From: Auanema rhodensis
Taxonomy: Eukaryota; Nematoda; Chromadorea; Rhabditida; Rhabditidae
Length of the DNA: 64,000 bases
NCBI GenBank assembly: GCA_964057225.1
Contig: OZ059897.1
Coordinates: 13,454,001 to 13,518,000, forward strand
Direction of reading: 5' to 3'
Below the pieces are notes generated by a model that was given only the letters and a program-made list of their open reading frames with translations, had not been told where the DNA came from and made no database searches. The translations under genes and the position numbers were made by a program. Shown here one piece after another: positions 1 through 12,124 of the stretch (position 1 is its first letter; every line of letters starts with the position of its first letter).

Positions 1-54
1 TTCCTTCTAATAACTTAGAAACAAATTTGTATTATCTCAAGATACTTATTCATA

Positions 55-1060
55 ATGTCTGCTAAAACGATGTTCACTCTTCTCTCATTGATTTCCATTT
101 ACGGAACTGTTCAGGTATGTTAAATATTTTAATGAAAAGTTCATAAATAATAAGAATATATCTTATCATGATGATTAAATAAACCTTCCGGCTAACTTGC
201 CACTTATTTCTAATCTTATCTTTTCAGGCTGTCTATCAATTGAACATGTTTTTTCAACCAGCTGTTCTTGCTAACAATCAAGTTATTGAAAGTTGCACTC
301 AATACATTGACTCTGATCTCAATGATGATTACCTCACTAATTGTCTTTTGATTGACGAATTGCCTCAATGGAAACCAAGTCAACTGTCAAACACTAATAA
401 GTGGAACGTGGATAAAATTAATATTAATCAAATCACTTATACTCTTCGTTATCGCATTCAGTGCCACTCGTACGTTTCTTATTTATTATTTCGTTTTTCT
501 TTATCTTAGTTACCTTATTCTTTACTTACTTATTTATTTTTCAGTGATTTCTACGGAGACTCTTGCGAACGCTTCTGCAAAGCATCTAGTGACCCCATCC
601 TTGGGTTCTACACTTGCTCGTCAGAAGGAGAAAAAATCTGTCAATCAGGTTATCAGGGATCAAGCTGCACTGAGAAAGTACTCCAGACTGCTCCAATTAC
701 TTCGATCATCAACGAACAAAATACATCTATCAAAATGCCAATCATCATCAATTACTCTCTTGGTAAGTTATTACAATAATTGAGACCTTTTCTTATAAAC
801 GTGTTTTAGGTATGTCATTCGTACTGTTCATTGTCTTCTTCGCATTTGCCATCCTTACCTGCCTCATACTCACTGCACTCTACCTTGTCCAGCGACAAAA
901 GAACACCGGTACTCTACCAAAGGCTGCTATCACTACCGTATCTGAAAAGCTCCCATGTCATTACGAGGAGTGTAGCCCACGATACTGCTCCAACCCTACC
1001 AATGTTGAATCTGACTATGCTGAAATCTGCTTCTCTACTGGAGATAAGTTTTTGGTTTAA
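55..1060 (+). CDS. Short DSL-domain (Delta/Serrate/LAG-2-like) membrane protein
   Basis: Four exons (55-114, 228-469, 545-762, 810-1060) join in phase to give 256 residues. Residues 1-20 form a signal peptide. Around residues 97-143 is a DSL domain with six cysteines, including FYGDSCERFC, and CQSGYQGSSC at its end; DSL domains bind Notch-family (LIN-12/GLP-1) receptors. A hydrophobic helix (about residues 174-203) and a short, cysteine-containing cytoplasmic tail follow. No EGF repeats are present, unlike LAG-2 or APX-1, so this is a minimal ligand or a soluble-DSL-like relative. Introns are 113, 75 and 47 bp. The ATG at 55 is the only one upstream of the signal peptide, but an upstream exon lying before base 1 cannot be excluded. 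The family call is confident; orthology to a named dsl/lag gene is not. Confidence 0.85.
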
Positions 1061-1790
1061 CCAAATTTCGTGTAATATTGTAAATGTTAGGGTTTTTCAC
1101 TTTGATTCTAGTCAGCCTGTATTCTTCTTTAATATTATGTACATGTTTGCTATGTGTTTTATATGATTTTGAACTAAATTATACTATACTCTAATAATAT
1201 AATAAATTTTATGAAAACTATATTAACTGAAGTTTAAATGAAAACGGTTTTTTAGATCACATTTTCCATCTCCCTTACTTTCCTATAAAGTTCTGAAGAG
1301 CGACTAAACAATAAATTGGATAAATGATATATTATTTATGTTGTAAACAATTATCTAGTATTTTCAAGTACTTGTCCTTTATGCTAATTCAAATTTTTTT
1401 GAATTCGAACTATTGAACATTATTTTAGAATAATAGAGAGACTTGATCGGTTGTGCAGCATAAATTAGTAGAAAAAATTATTTAACAATTTATTTTTTTA
1501 GTTTAAAGCTACTTAAGTGGCTCACTGTATATCTGTAACCGTAAAAATTTCGAAAATGTACAATGTAAATTATTAATAAAGTATACGTTTTGTTTCACAT
1601 CACATGTCGATCTCGGAGCAATTGTAAAATTAGGACTAGGTTGGAATATGATTAAGCTATCGTATAGAATATGAAGGAATGAAGAAATAGTGTACAGAGA
1701 ACTAAACTGATAATTGTGCATAACATGGAATGTGCTTCAATATTCTCTCTATTTCCTAAATGAACAAGTTATGTATGTTGATCAGATCAG
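1061..1790. other. Intergenic region between convergent DSL and CAMTA genes
   Basis: Both flanking genes end here. The stretch is AT-rich 3' UTR/intergenic sequence with AATAAA-like signals near 1198-1206. I see no coding exon and no repeat. Confidence 0.6.
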
Positions 1791-4700
1791 TTACTCTACT
1801 AACCCATGGTGCTGAAGATTACAGACTTGGTCTATCGTCTTAAGAATTCCAGATGAATTATTGTTGCTGTTGTTGCTGGGAATAGTATGCCCAGGTAGAT
1901 TGCTGGATATGTTGTTGGACAGATTGTTCACTGCACACATAACGTCGTCGTTTTGCTCGGCCATCCTGCGGAGTCTGAAACGAATGAAGGATAAGCCGGT
2001 TCCTTGATAAAAAAAATTAACAGAATCAGTATACTAGACAAACAACACCTACAACAAGCACACCGTAAAACCGAAAACATTATATATTCACTAATGCACA
2101 ACATTGCTTACCAAATAATGTGATGATTCTATACCAGTCGAATAACAACTGGGAAAAAGATGTAAGTATAAGACGCGACATGATACCGATTATTTTTGAT
2201 TTGTTTAAACAGTCACAGAGATAATAGTTCGTAAATCAACTTACTTTAATCTGCTTTCTTTCATAAACTTTTGAATTTTACGAGCTGCAGCCTGTCGCTT
2301 TCGATGACCCCGGTAAGCGGCTTGTATAGTAGCAGCAGCTTTATGTTCACGAGATAGAGAAGAACTATTCTGTGGAACCTGAATCATTAGCATATTATTG
2401 TAAATAATATGTAATAGTTTACCTGGATTCTTAGAATTTGACCCTCTAAAGTCGGATGTTCTTGAACTTCATTGTCATGGGAAGTCTGAGATTCTTTTTG
2501 ATTTACCTTAAACACATATTTTCAATTATGACAGTTGAAATGACAGTAAGAGTAAATAAATGACATGAAGAAAAACAATTTTTTCACCTTTTTCATCCGG
2601 AAATGCTTCTGAACAACGATGGCAGCACTGTGAAGCTTTTTGAAATAACAAAACTGAAATAAAATTTTGAAGCAACGTACATGTGAAATCCGAAGATTTA
2701 GATGAGTAAATAGAGTACCTGCTTATATCGACGATAGCAGCACTGAATCGTGACAGCAGCACGGCGTTCAACATCCGCTTGACGTCGGTTGATATTCCGT
2801 TCTCGATATTCACGGTAGGCCCGTTGAATTACCATAGCTGCTTCATAAACCTCTCTCTGTTCTCCGTCTATAAGAAAACTGGAGTAAGAAAAAATGCTTA
2901 CAATTATCAGGTGTTTGAAGCAGTCGAATGGTCTAATAAATAAAATCTCGTGAAATTCTAGGATTTTGAAAGAAAAGAAAAAAACATATTTGTTTCTTAT
3001 AGAAGGGCATTGAGAACTATTACATTAATGACATAAACAAAATAAGTCGTATAGACAGTACCCTGTAAGAGAACTCCTCGGAATAACTGCTCATCAAAGG
3101 AATCTAGAGGTGAGTCTAGAGGAGATGAAGATCTTAAATTGCAAGCCACCATCTTGCCTGAGAACAATAACCTCGAGCTGGATAATGTCCGGAAGGTTGA
3201 GTCGGTGGAGACACGACTGTGATGGTGCACAGGACTTCGAGGAGAAATAAGAGTAACAACCGAAAGAAAATTCTTCTCGGTTTCGAGTGGTGGTAGAGAC
3301 AACACACACACAGTGTGAATCTAGGGTTACGCACTGATCAGCGATCTGCCGAGAGAACAGGCGGCCCCCGGAGAGCACTGCATGGTTATGACGTCAGCAA
3401 CAGGCCGACGCTTCTCAATCAAAGACATTCCCGCTTTGAATACTTTTGAACGGGAAGAAAGAGAAGAGTTGAGAGAGTAGAAGAGGAATATATGCCAACT
3501 GTTCGTCCAAGTCCAATACAAAAGTTCTTATGTCAGCAGGAGGACACAGAAGAACAAGCCCAAACCAGGGACAATTGCCAGTTCAATTCTCAGTAATGGG
3601 TATCATAGTCATTATGCAAGTTTAAAGCTCGCGAGGTCATTGGTAAGCTAAGAAAAAATACATTCCACAGGTGTTCCTGCAGATGAGATAGATATCAGGA
3701 AAAGCCAACGACATGAGCTCACGTCAATACTTGTTCGAAGTAGCAAACTAGACATTCGGGATATCACTTATATCTATGTTTAGCCTGTAATATATACTAG
3801 GATATAAGTACTTGACTTGTTTCAAGCTTCTCCATCATTTGTCAAAATATCATTACAGTTAAATTAATAATAACTAATATTGATGTTGGCTTCAGATTAC
3901 GCTACAGAAATCATAAACACGTCACGCCCACAGTCAGGTACGTGAGCACCAATTCTCATGTGGCTTTTGCAAAACTCCCGGAAACTGCTACAACAGTTTA
4001 CAAGATCAGTTGCAGCTCTTGCGCAGACATCATTACTTATCATAGTTTAATAGTCTTCAGGCGTCAGATGATTAGATGAATTGCATAGCAGTTGCACTTC
4101 TATTAAAACATCCAATGTCAACAAAATGTTGCTCACTCTAAGTAATGCCTTACATCTAAGCAGAAACAGTGGTCCTTTGCTTCCTGAGTAGCAGACAATG
4201 CGGCAAATATAACGTTGCTTGAACAGCAGTAATCAACCACTCTTACGGCGATGAGTGGTTTGTCGTAAAAATAGCAAGGAAGAAGAAGTATTGTTCAACT
4301 CCTCTCTTCCTACCTCTTTTTGCGGGGGAGAAAAGCGATACTTACCAGAGAGCTTTAGATCACCAAGACGCTGCTGAATAGGGTCCACTTCTCCATCAAC
4401 ATTTATGTTAAAAAATTCACCCAAATCTCTTTAAATATAACGATTTTTATATTTTAAACAAAAATAAACATACTTATCGAAATCGAAACTACTGCCTTCA
4501 TATGTGTTCGTTCGAGATGATCCAAGCGAGTCTGGATGAGGTCGAAGATGCTGACCAAGAGAAGACGAAGTTGACGGTATCTCACCTACGGATGACACTA
4601 CTTCAGAATCTGATGACAATCTGGAATAAAAAAAAGTTGTTTCAACGGAACGCATAAAGCAAATAGGTTCTAGGAAGAATCGGTTTAAATCAGAACACTT

Positions 4701-7700
4701 ACGCGAAGGAAGGACTGTTCTGAGACCATAGGTCATATGCTGGATCTGTTCCAAGCATTCGAGATAAGTCGTCTGGGTAGGAAAAAGCTGCTCCTGGAGG
4801 TTCGCTAGCAAGAATTTCAACGTCCATCAGTGACGTTTGATCATTCTGCAAATAATTACATCTTTTCTGTGCATGATATCACTACTTACTTTAATCCGGT
4901 CAGGAAGGGCGTCAATAATCTGTTTGGCAAGATTAGCCATTTTTTGTCGAGCATTGTCGTTGACAAGCACACCAGGACTAAATATGATATCATAATAATG
5001 CTTATCAGCTGCTGCTAATAACCTTGTGACTTCTTGGAACAGATCTGCCATTTTCGGCGAATCAGGAACATGAACATCAGTATCCATAGAAATTTCCACA
5101 TGCAATGGAGGATTTTTATTTGATGTAATCTATAAAACAATTTGAACTGTATTTACATTTATAACTAACTCCATTAACACTATTACGATCACCATCATGA
5201 TGCATATCGCTTGTAGTTGAGTTAGAATCCTGAATATGAAAAAAAATTATAACTAAGAAAAAATTAACTGACTTCATTTCTAGTTCTGCGTTCTCTTAAT
5301 AGATGCTCGTCAGTTACAGTTTCCCCATTCGTCATGACCCATAATGCTGTAGATGAAGCATTTTCGACAGGTGCTGGAAAAATTATATTTTGTCAGATTT
5401 TTACATCAATCTCACATAAGCTGTTCATTATATCCTGATCATTAGGCAAAGTGAGTAAAGAAATTATTAACTCATTTGAAGCCAACTCGCATGGTGTACG
5501 ACCTCGATCGTCCAAAGTATAAACTGCTTGTGTGCATGATTCAGATAATACTCTAAACATTTATGTATTTTACTAAAGCAAATAATAAGTAAATATATAC
5601 TTGCAAGATGCCAAATGGCCATTTGAAGCAGCAATGTGTAAAGGTGTTTTTCCTTCGGAATCCCGAGCTAATGGATCTAGCTCACGTACATGAGGCAAGT
5701 TTCCCCTATACATGAATAATTATTTTAGAAAACCTTAAGCAATATACCTCCAATTTAGAAGAAACATTATTAAATTTGAATAATCTAGAGCAGCACACAA
5801 GTGTAAAACAGTTCTTGAAGGTAACGATGAGTGGGAAGATAATACAGAAGGATGAATCAGTTGATTTTGAAAAGAATTCAAAAATGAAATAAAGCTTTCT
5901 TCGCTAGATGGCACCGACGACAAGCTCTACAAATAAAACTATTTAAAAAGAAATATGGGAATAAGTTGCCTTAATATCTGTCGGAACGGCAAATGCAATT
6001 GCCAATAAATTAACACGGTCAACTATACTTTGCAACAATCCTTCTCGCTCAGCATCTTCATATAAAAATTTTGCGGATTGAGAGATAGGAAATTCATTGC
6101 AAAAGACACGAAGAGGAACTAGTCCGGGTTTTGATGCTAAAAATAATATTATTAAAGAATTCCAGCTTGAATAATGCTGACCTGATGGTATCCGAAGAGC
6201 TAAAACTCCAGGTCTAATGAGCTTAGCAGCGACTGTTTTTTCACCGAAAAGCACAGAATATTCATGACCTTTGAGATACCAATCTCCAATAATCAAAACT
6301 TTCGATCCTCCCTGCAATAATAAGGATGATTTGATTAAATATATTGTAAAAACCACCTTCAAGTTGGACGAAGAAGGGGCTATTTCTAATATATCTATAC
6401 AATTTTTATCATTATAAGTTTCTTGCACATAAGAGGTATGAGAGGTTGGTCCAACTGAGCATGCAGAGAGGGAATTAGGTTGATTAAGAGACTAAAAGTA
6501 TATTTTGAAGATAATGACCAATATTGATTTAAAACCATATCATCATCTTGATTACTACTCCGTTGAGTTTCTCCAGAATGTGAACGATTATCAGGCGGAT
6601 TATACATCCGATTATTTCCATCTATTCCACAGTTGTTTACAACAACTCCTAACAATAGAAATATAAATAATATGTATCTACAAAAAATTAAATACCTATG
6701 TAATTTGCATCAACTGAATCGGAAAATGTGGAAGGTTGCCGTCGTAAGGCAACGGAAGAAAGACCTCGACGAAAAGCTGAGCTGCATGAATTTCGTCGTT
6801 CAAGAGTCGCTGTATGGGACGTATGTACCTTAACATTTTTTAAACGTTAGTATCCAGTCAAAATGAATACCTGGTCCTGTCGATTATCTAAAATAGCACA
6901 AACAGTTTCACAAAGTATATTTATCAGATTTTGATCAAGGATACCGGTAACTAAAAGTATTCAGCATAATTAATTAAAATTTTTTATTAACTTACATATT
7001 GAGCATAAATGGGCTTCGAGATGATTACGAGAGATCGTAATATTATTACTTCTCATCGTACTCGCGATTTTTTCCGCTGTTCGAGGAATGTCATTGAAAT
7101 CTTCATCCGAAACATTGAGGTAATGAACAAGAACATACAGAGGATCCTTTAATAAAATTAAAATAAATTCATACTCGAAAATAGTAGTAGTATATTCATG
7201 TGAATGTAAAGAGAATTAATTGTTATAATAAATTAAAGAAAGAATTAAAACATACGTTAGTTAGCCAATAAACTCTACGATGAAATGTTGGAACGATAGC
7301 AGAGTGGGCATAGTTAGCCGATATTACTTCTTGCTTGTTAACCTGGATATAAAAATACAATTGAAAACGAATAAAATATTTTAAAACACCTTTAGCTTCA
7401 TGTGATCTTCTCTTACTATTCTACCTTCTCTTCGTTTTTTCCACTCATATTTATCGGCTTTGAACCACATGCCATCATATCTTGGAAATATTTGTTGTGT
7501 GCTAAATGTGAATGTAAGCCATAATTAATTTAATATATGAATCAAACCCTGTTCTGGGAAGCTGATATACTTGATGCGAAACCCACTCAGAATGATGATG
7601 AGCAGTGCATAATATTCGAGCAACTTCCTGCAAGTGAATAGTTATAACTTCGACTAATTAGGAAACAAAACTTACGGAGTTTGTATTCCATTTCAAGTTA

Positions 7701-7793
7701 ATAGGCATAAAACAGTCTTCTGTCCGTGGACCCAAATGATTATGAGTCAATGGGTTATTAGTTGAAATCATATTCACGATATCATAGTCAATT
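1791..7793 (-). CDS. camt-1: CAMTA calmodulin-binding transcription activator
   Basis: Twenty-six exons run from 7793 down to the stop at 1791, and every junction is phase-consistent. From the in-frame ATG at 7771 the protein is 1057 residues. In order: CG-1 DNA-binding domain (about residues 28-145; GMWFKADKYEWKKRREGR, AHSAIVPTFHRRVYWL), IPT/TIG fold (about 315-400; GGSKVLIIGDWYLKG), ankyrin repeats (about 450-560; GKTPLHIAASNGHLASC), and four IQ motifs (about 860-995; AAMVIQRAYREY, AAVTIQCCYRRY, SAAIVVQKHF, AAATIQAAYRGH). This is the canonical metazoan CAMTA order; the family binds calmodulin through IQ motifs and regulates transcription in the nucleus. The symbol is by homology to the worm gene. 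The exon containing 7771 opens with an acceptor (TTTTACAG), so the start may be trans-spliced or further upstream. One intron (5927-5969) uses a GC donor, and one (3158-4345) is unusually long. Confidence 0.93.
3158..4345 (-). other. Long CAMTA intron with a CRE palindrome; possible internal promoter
   Basis: This 1188-bp intron separates the exon ending KLSG from the exon carrying KMVACNLRSS just before the IQ motifs. Most CAMTA introns are 40-60 bp. It is more GC-rich than its surroundings and contains TGACGTCA at 3389-3396. The downstream exon has an in-frame ATG three bases after its second-codon boundary, so an IQ-only isoform could start there. This is inference. Confidence 0.4.
3389..3396. 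promoter_or_regulatory. Perfect CRE palindrome TGACGTCA
   Basis: This eight-base palindrome is the consensus for CREB/ATF-type bZIP dimers. It lies inside the long CAMTA intron, upstream of the IQ-motif exons on the minus strand. Function is not shown by sequence alone. Confidence 0.35.
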
Positions 7794-10681
7794 CTGTAAA
7801 AATAAATGTTCCTATATTAACTGAACTGCTAAAGCACAATTCTTATAGAGATGATAGAAAAAATAAATTATTGCCGCTTATCAACGTCATAAAATCCAAA
7901 AAAATTTAACAAATAAGTTATTAAATTTATTATTCCAAAGTATCAAATGTAAAGCAATGAAACAAACGAGTACAGCTCGAACGAAACAACGCGAAAAGCT
8001 CAAAAGCCGAGAAGGCTGTTTTGCCAGCGGCAACGAATCGAACCATATGTTGGCAAGTGGCGAAATGATATCCACGAGAAACTGCGACCAATCTTTTGCA
8101 TATTAAAATAATAAGCTTAGGCAACAAAATCTAACAAAGATTAGATTATTATGGTTTTCTTTGGTTAATATTGGTTCAGGAAAATCGACTGTTTTCCGCT
8201 TATTTGAACTTAATGGCTTATATACGTAAAATCGATAATTCTATAAGCTTTTCACGTGATGCTTATTGGTGTGGATGGAGAATGCGAGCTTTTATTTTAT
8301 TTTAAAATTTAATGAAATATATTGCGAAAATTAAACAAAAGATAGTTTTCTAGATGGAAAAAAAATTAAAACGTATTAAATCCAATTGTGCCTACTGGAT
8401 TTGCTTCTATTTTTTTGCCATTCTTGTTATAAACTTGATTATGCTCTAACGATTTTCACTTTCAAATTGAAAAAAAATAGGTCAAAAGCTTAGAATCGAA
8501 TGTTTTCTCACCTTAGTTTATGAAAAAGTGTTACTTTTAAAGAAATATTAGTAAGATAAGATAAATTATGGTAAAATGTGAGAATCATTAATTATTATTC
8601 ATTCAAGAAATATTTGATCCTCATAACATCGTTTGGATATAGTTTGTGAAAATGAGCAAGTAATGCATGATATTTTAAAGAAATTCTTTCATTTACTTAT
8701 ACATATGTATATTACAAATACACTTATATATATAATATATTTATTTATGTGTATAATATATATGCCATATTCAATTTTGCTCAAAGCACTATAAGAAAAT
8801 ATCTTGTTTTCTCAATCGAAATTTTCCTCTGTTTTCTTTTTTTAGACAATTAACGAAAAACTTGCGATATACTTCATATTTGCAAGATGTTTAAAAAATT
8901 GTTGAAATATTATTACTGCTATTAATAGTACTACAGTACATTCAGTGTGGAAGAACATTGATAGCAAATGAACTTAAGTAACATAATTATATTTATCAAA
9001 CTTTAAAAAAAAGTGAGAACTACAATGGATTTTTCATATATTAAATTTTGTAATTTTGTATTCTTATAATAGTAATTAATCATAGAATAAGTGACATTAA
9101 GTTTTTTTTCAAAAGAAATAAAAAAATATTTACACCGGGGGTTTCAAAAAACTGGGAATGTAAAACAGATCTTCGAGTTCGAAATAAAAATTTATATTTA
9201 AAATTATAATAAATATATTTAAGAGATATTGTGATAATAAAACGTCCAAGAAGGTTTATTTAAGAAATGCCAATATTTCACATGAAATATTTAATATTAA
9301 AAGTTAAAAATAATACAAAGTAATATATTCGGTTAAAAATATAAATATTATTATACATTGCCTGTGAATGAATGCAACCATTCTACATGTTTATGAGCCT
9401 AACAATGAACCGAACTAATGTAAATCGCTGGAAAAGTAGAATATGTTACATTTATGCTAATGCTTTCTCGTGTTCATGCAAGTCGATAAATTCAATAACT
9501 TTTGATTGCATATATATTATAATAACTATTTAAATTAAAACTTTTATAATATTTAATTCACTTATACTTATAATCCCCCGACAATTACAACCTGGGACTA
9601 TAATCATATTTCTTAGATATGTTGCGTGGTCGCTATACTGATCTATCCATGTCTTCATCGTTCTATATAAAGATAAAAAGAATAATTATGTAACTATCCA
9701 AAGATATTTGAAAATATCCACATTCTACTGATTGTTTAATTTTGATTGAAAATGTAAAATGATAATCAGAATTGTTACTAATTTTGTAAGTATCTACTTT
9801 TGTTTTGAAAGCCGTTGAATCCGATTTTTTTCCTGGAATTATAATGATGAAGAGATAAGGAGAAGTAACAATAGATGGAGCTGCTGGAACAAGGAGTAAC
9901 AGAGAGGTAAAGAGAGAGGCATGAGAGAGAGTAGAAGAGATGTGGGTCAAGACCGCGGTCCAATATGGGTAATGGGTACACGAATTAAGATGAGATAGCT
10001 ACATGATTAGAGCGGGAGAAATAGAGAAAAATACGAACTTATCTAATATAGAATAACTTTCTTCTTTCTCTTCATCTTTTACTTCTCTCTCTTACCTCTT
10101 ATTATCTTGTTTTCTATCAATTTCTTCTGGATCTCTCTCTATATCTTCATCATTTCTCTCTCTCGTCAGATTTCTATGTCTTCGCTCATAATGTGGTAGT
10201 CAGTCATCGGTCTTCTAGTTTCTTCTCGTTCTTCCGTTTCTTCAGATTCCATCCAACAGACAGTTTCTTATCTCTTCTCCTCCCAAGTTCACCTTCTTTG
10301 CAACTACTTTTTCATTTTTCACTCCCCTCCCTTAACCCATCCATACCTTTTGTTTCTATCACACATCACCTTTTCCATCTCAAGCTTACCTTCATCAAGA
10401 AAGTGATCAAATGCCGTTTCATCTTTCATGTAGTCATATCGGTCCAATAGTATTCCAGAATGGACTCTACCCAATCATCAGTATACATATCTATAAATTC
10501 TATATGTATTGTCTTTATATTATCTGTGATTATATTTTTATTTCTTGTTATTTAAAGTCTTCCTTATTGAAATTTTTATTCATTTATGAGTATGATATTT
10601 GAAAACTCATTTATTAATCTTTAATATATTTTCTATATATATTTTTTTTCATTTTCATAATATTTTCTTAGTTTCAGACCC
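7794..10681. other. Divergent intergenic region between CAMTA (-) and collagen A (+)
   Basis: No convincing coding exon. Bases 7800-9650 are AT-rich with simple AT stretches. The plus strand is purine-rich from about 9840 to 10030 and pyrimidine-rich from about 10045 to 10400, so both diverging transcripts would have pyrimidine-rich leaders. GATA-type motifs occur at 9853-9859 (AGATAAG), 10038-10044 and 10267-10273 (CTTATCT). Confidence 0.5.
10020..10070. promoter_or_regulatory. Purine-to-pyrimidine strand-skew switch; likely divergent promoter
   Basis: The plus strand flips here from GA-rich to CT-rich, with a CTTATCT motif at 10038-10044. The flip lies between divergently transcribed genes. 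Assignment as a promoter is inference from skew and position. Confidence 0.35.
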
Positions 10682-12124
10682 ATGAAGGGGTCAAAAGGAG
10701 AGCTGTCGCCTCCAGATGACGACATTGTTGAGGTAAATTTTAATCAATTCTTAAGATATTAGAACTTCTTTTATTTTCAAAACTGTTATTATTTATTTTT
10801 TAGTCTAGAGAAGATGCTTACAAGGTTTTAATTGGAATTTCATCTTCTTTGTCAGTAATTTCTTTATTGACAATATGTATGATGGTTCCATCAATGTATA
10901 ACTATGTAGATAACATGGCCCAATTTTCTCGGCAAGACTTCGCTTACTGCCAGGTGAGCTTTTTCATTTTTTTCAATTTAATTTGAGTGTTTCGTAGAGT
11001 GCTACTGCGGATATGGAACAACAGATGTCAAATCTCAGAGACCGATTCCACGACGTTGTAAAGAACCGTACAAGCAGATCTGCTTACGGCGCTTACAATC
11101 CAACTATGATGGCTAATGATTCTCCTCTTTTCCAAGAGTGTCCAGGTAAAAATATAAATCAAATGATTTGTACATTGTTTTTTAAGCTTGCTGCATTCCT
11201 GGAGAACGTGGGCCACCAGGAGACTCCGGTCTTCCAGCTCTGGCTGGAGCCCCTGGACCAGATGGTGCCCCAGGACGACCAGGAACCACTCCAAATGCTT
11301 CATGTATTCCTGAGAGAGTTTTTGAGCCACCTCCATGTCTTCCATGTCCACAAGGTCCAAGAGGAGTTCCAGGACACCCTGGTTTCCCAGGAGATCCAGG
11401 AGATTCTGGTATACCAGGACGTCCAGGATCTGATGGTCAACCAGGAAAGCCTGGAGATCCAGGACCACCAGGACCTGCAGGACCACCAGGAGAGCCTGGA
11501 ATACCAGGAGATAAAGTATGTCTTGATCGCATTTTTCAAACTCATTCTTTCATTTAGGGACGCACCCCTGAAGCTCATGTCATTCCTGGACCACCAGGAG
11601 ATTCTGGACCACCAGGACCATGGGGTCCTCCAGGAAACGCTGGAATGCAAGGAGAAGACGGATACCCAGGAACTCCCGGAGAGAAAGGATGGCCAGGACC
11701 ACCTGGAGCCCCTGGACCTATGGGACTTCCAGGACCTGCTGGACCTGCTGGAGAAGAAGGACCTTCTGGTTAGCTGATAACATGACTTTATAGTTGATGT
11801 CTTTCCATTATAGGTACTCCTGGTACATGCGTTTGCCAAGACACTGAAGTTGTAATGGCTGATGTGAATGGAAAGGTTCCAGCACCACGTGATGATATTC
11901 CAACTCCACCAACTTTCGAGGCTGCTCCTGCTCCAGCCCCAGTCACTCAAGGATACGACACAGCAAAGTAAGCTCATCGTAGCAGTAAAAAATTATACTT
12001 ACATATTTTTAGATCTCTTCCTACAATGAATGATCAGTATCAACACGAGACTATCGAAGCTAGTCAAAATGGGTATTACAGCGCCCGGAGGCATCGTAAG
12101 CACAAACGTGTACACCTTCAGTAA
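10682..12124 (+). CDS. Nematode cuticle collagen (collagen A)
   Basis: Seven exons (10682-10732, 10804-10953, 10998-11145, 11187-11515, 11558-11768, 11814-11967, 12013-12124) give 384 residues. The N-terminus is the cuticle-collagen anchor: a short cytoplasmic segment, then a helix (about residues 25-45, ending MVPSMYNYV). A basic RTSR site precedes SAYG and is the probable subtilisin-like processing site. Interrupted Gly-X-Y tracts follow, bounded by cysteine clusters [14 protein letters not shown] and TCVCQ. The C-terminal tail is non-collagenous and basic (RRHRKHKR). Cuticle collagens trimerise, are disulphide- and tyrosine-crosslinked, and build the exoskeleton. The first ATG follows an acceptor (TTTCAG) by four bases, suggesting trans-splicing or a 5' UTR intron. 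It is closely related in layout to the collagen at 17027-18207. No specific orthologue is assigned. Confidence 0.93.

Noticed and set aside
1858-1974. Alternative last-exon frame of CAMTA ending in a glutamine run
   Set aside because: The preceding exon ends in phase 2, which requires the other frame; that frame runs on to the stop at 1791.
9154-9168. mir-1-like GGAATGTAAA
   Set aside because: Flanking bases do not match the mature miRNA and no hairpin is visible.
11300-11977. Long open frame antisense to collagen A
   Set aside because: It is a shadow of the Gly-X-Y repeats, giving Ser/Trp-rich nonsense protein.
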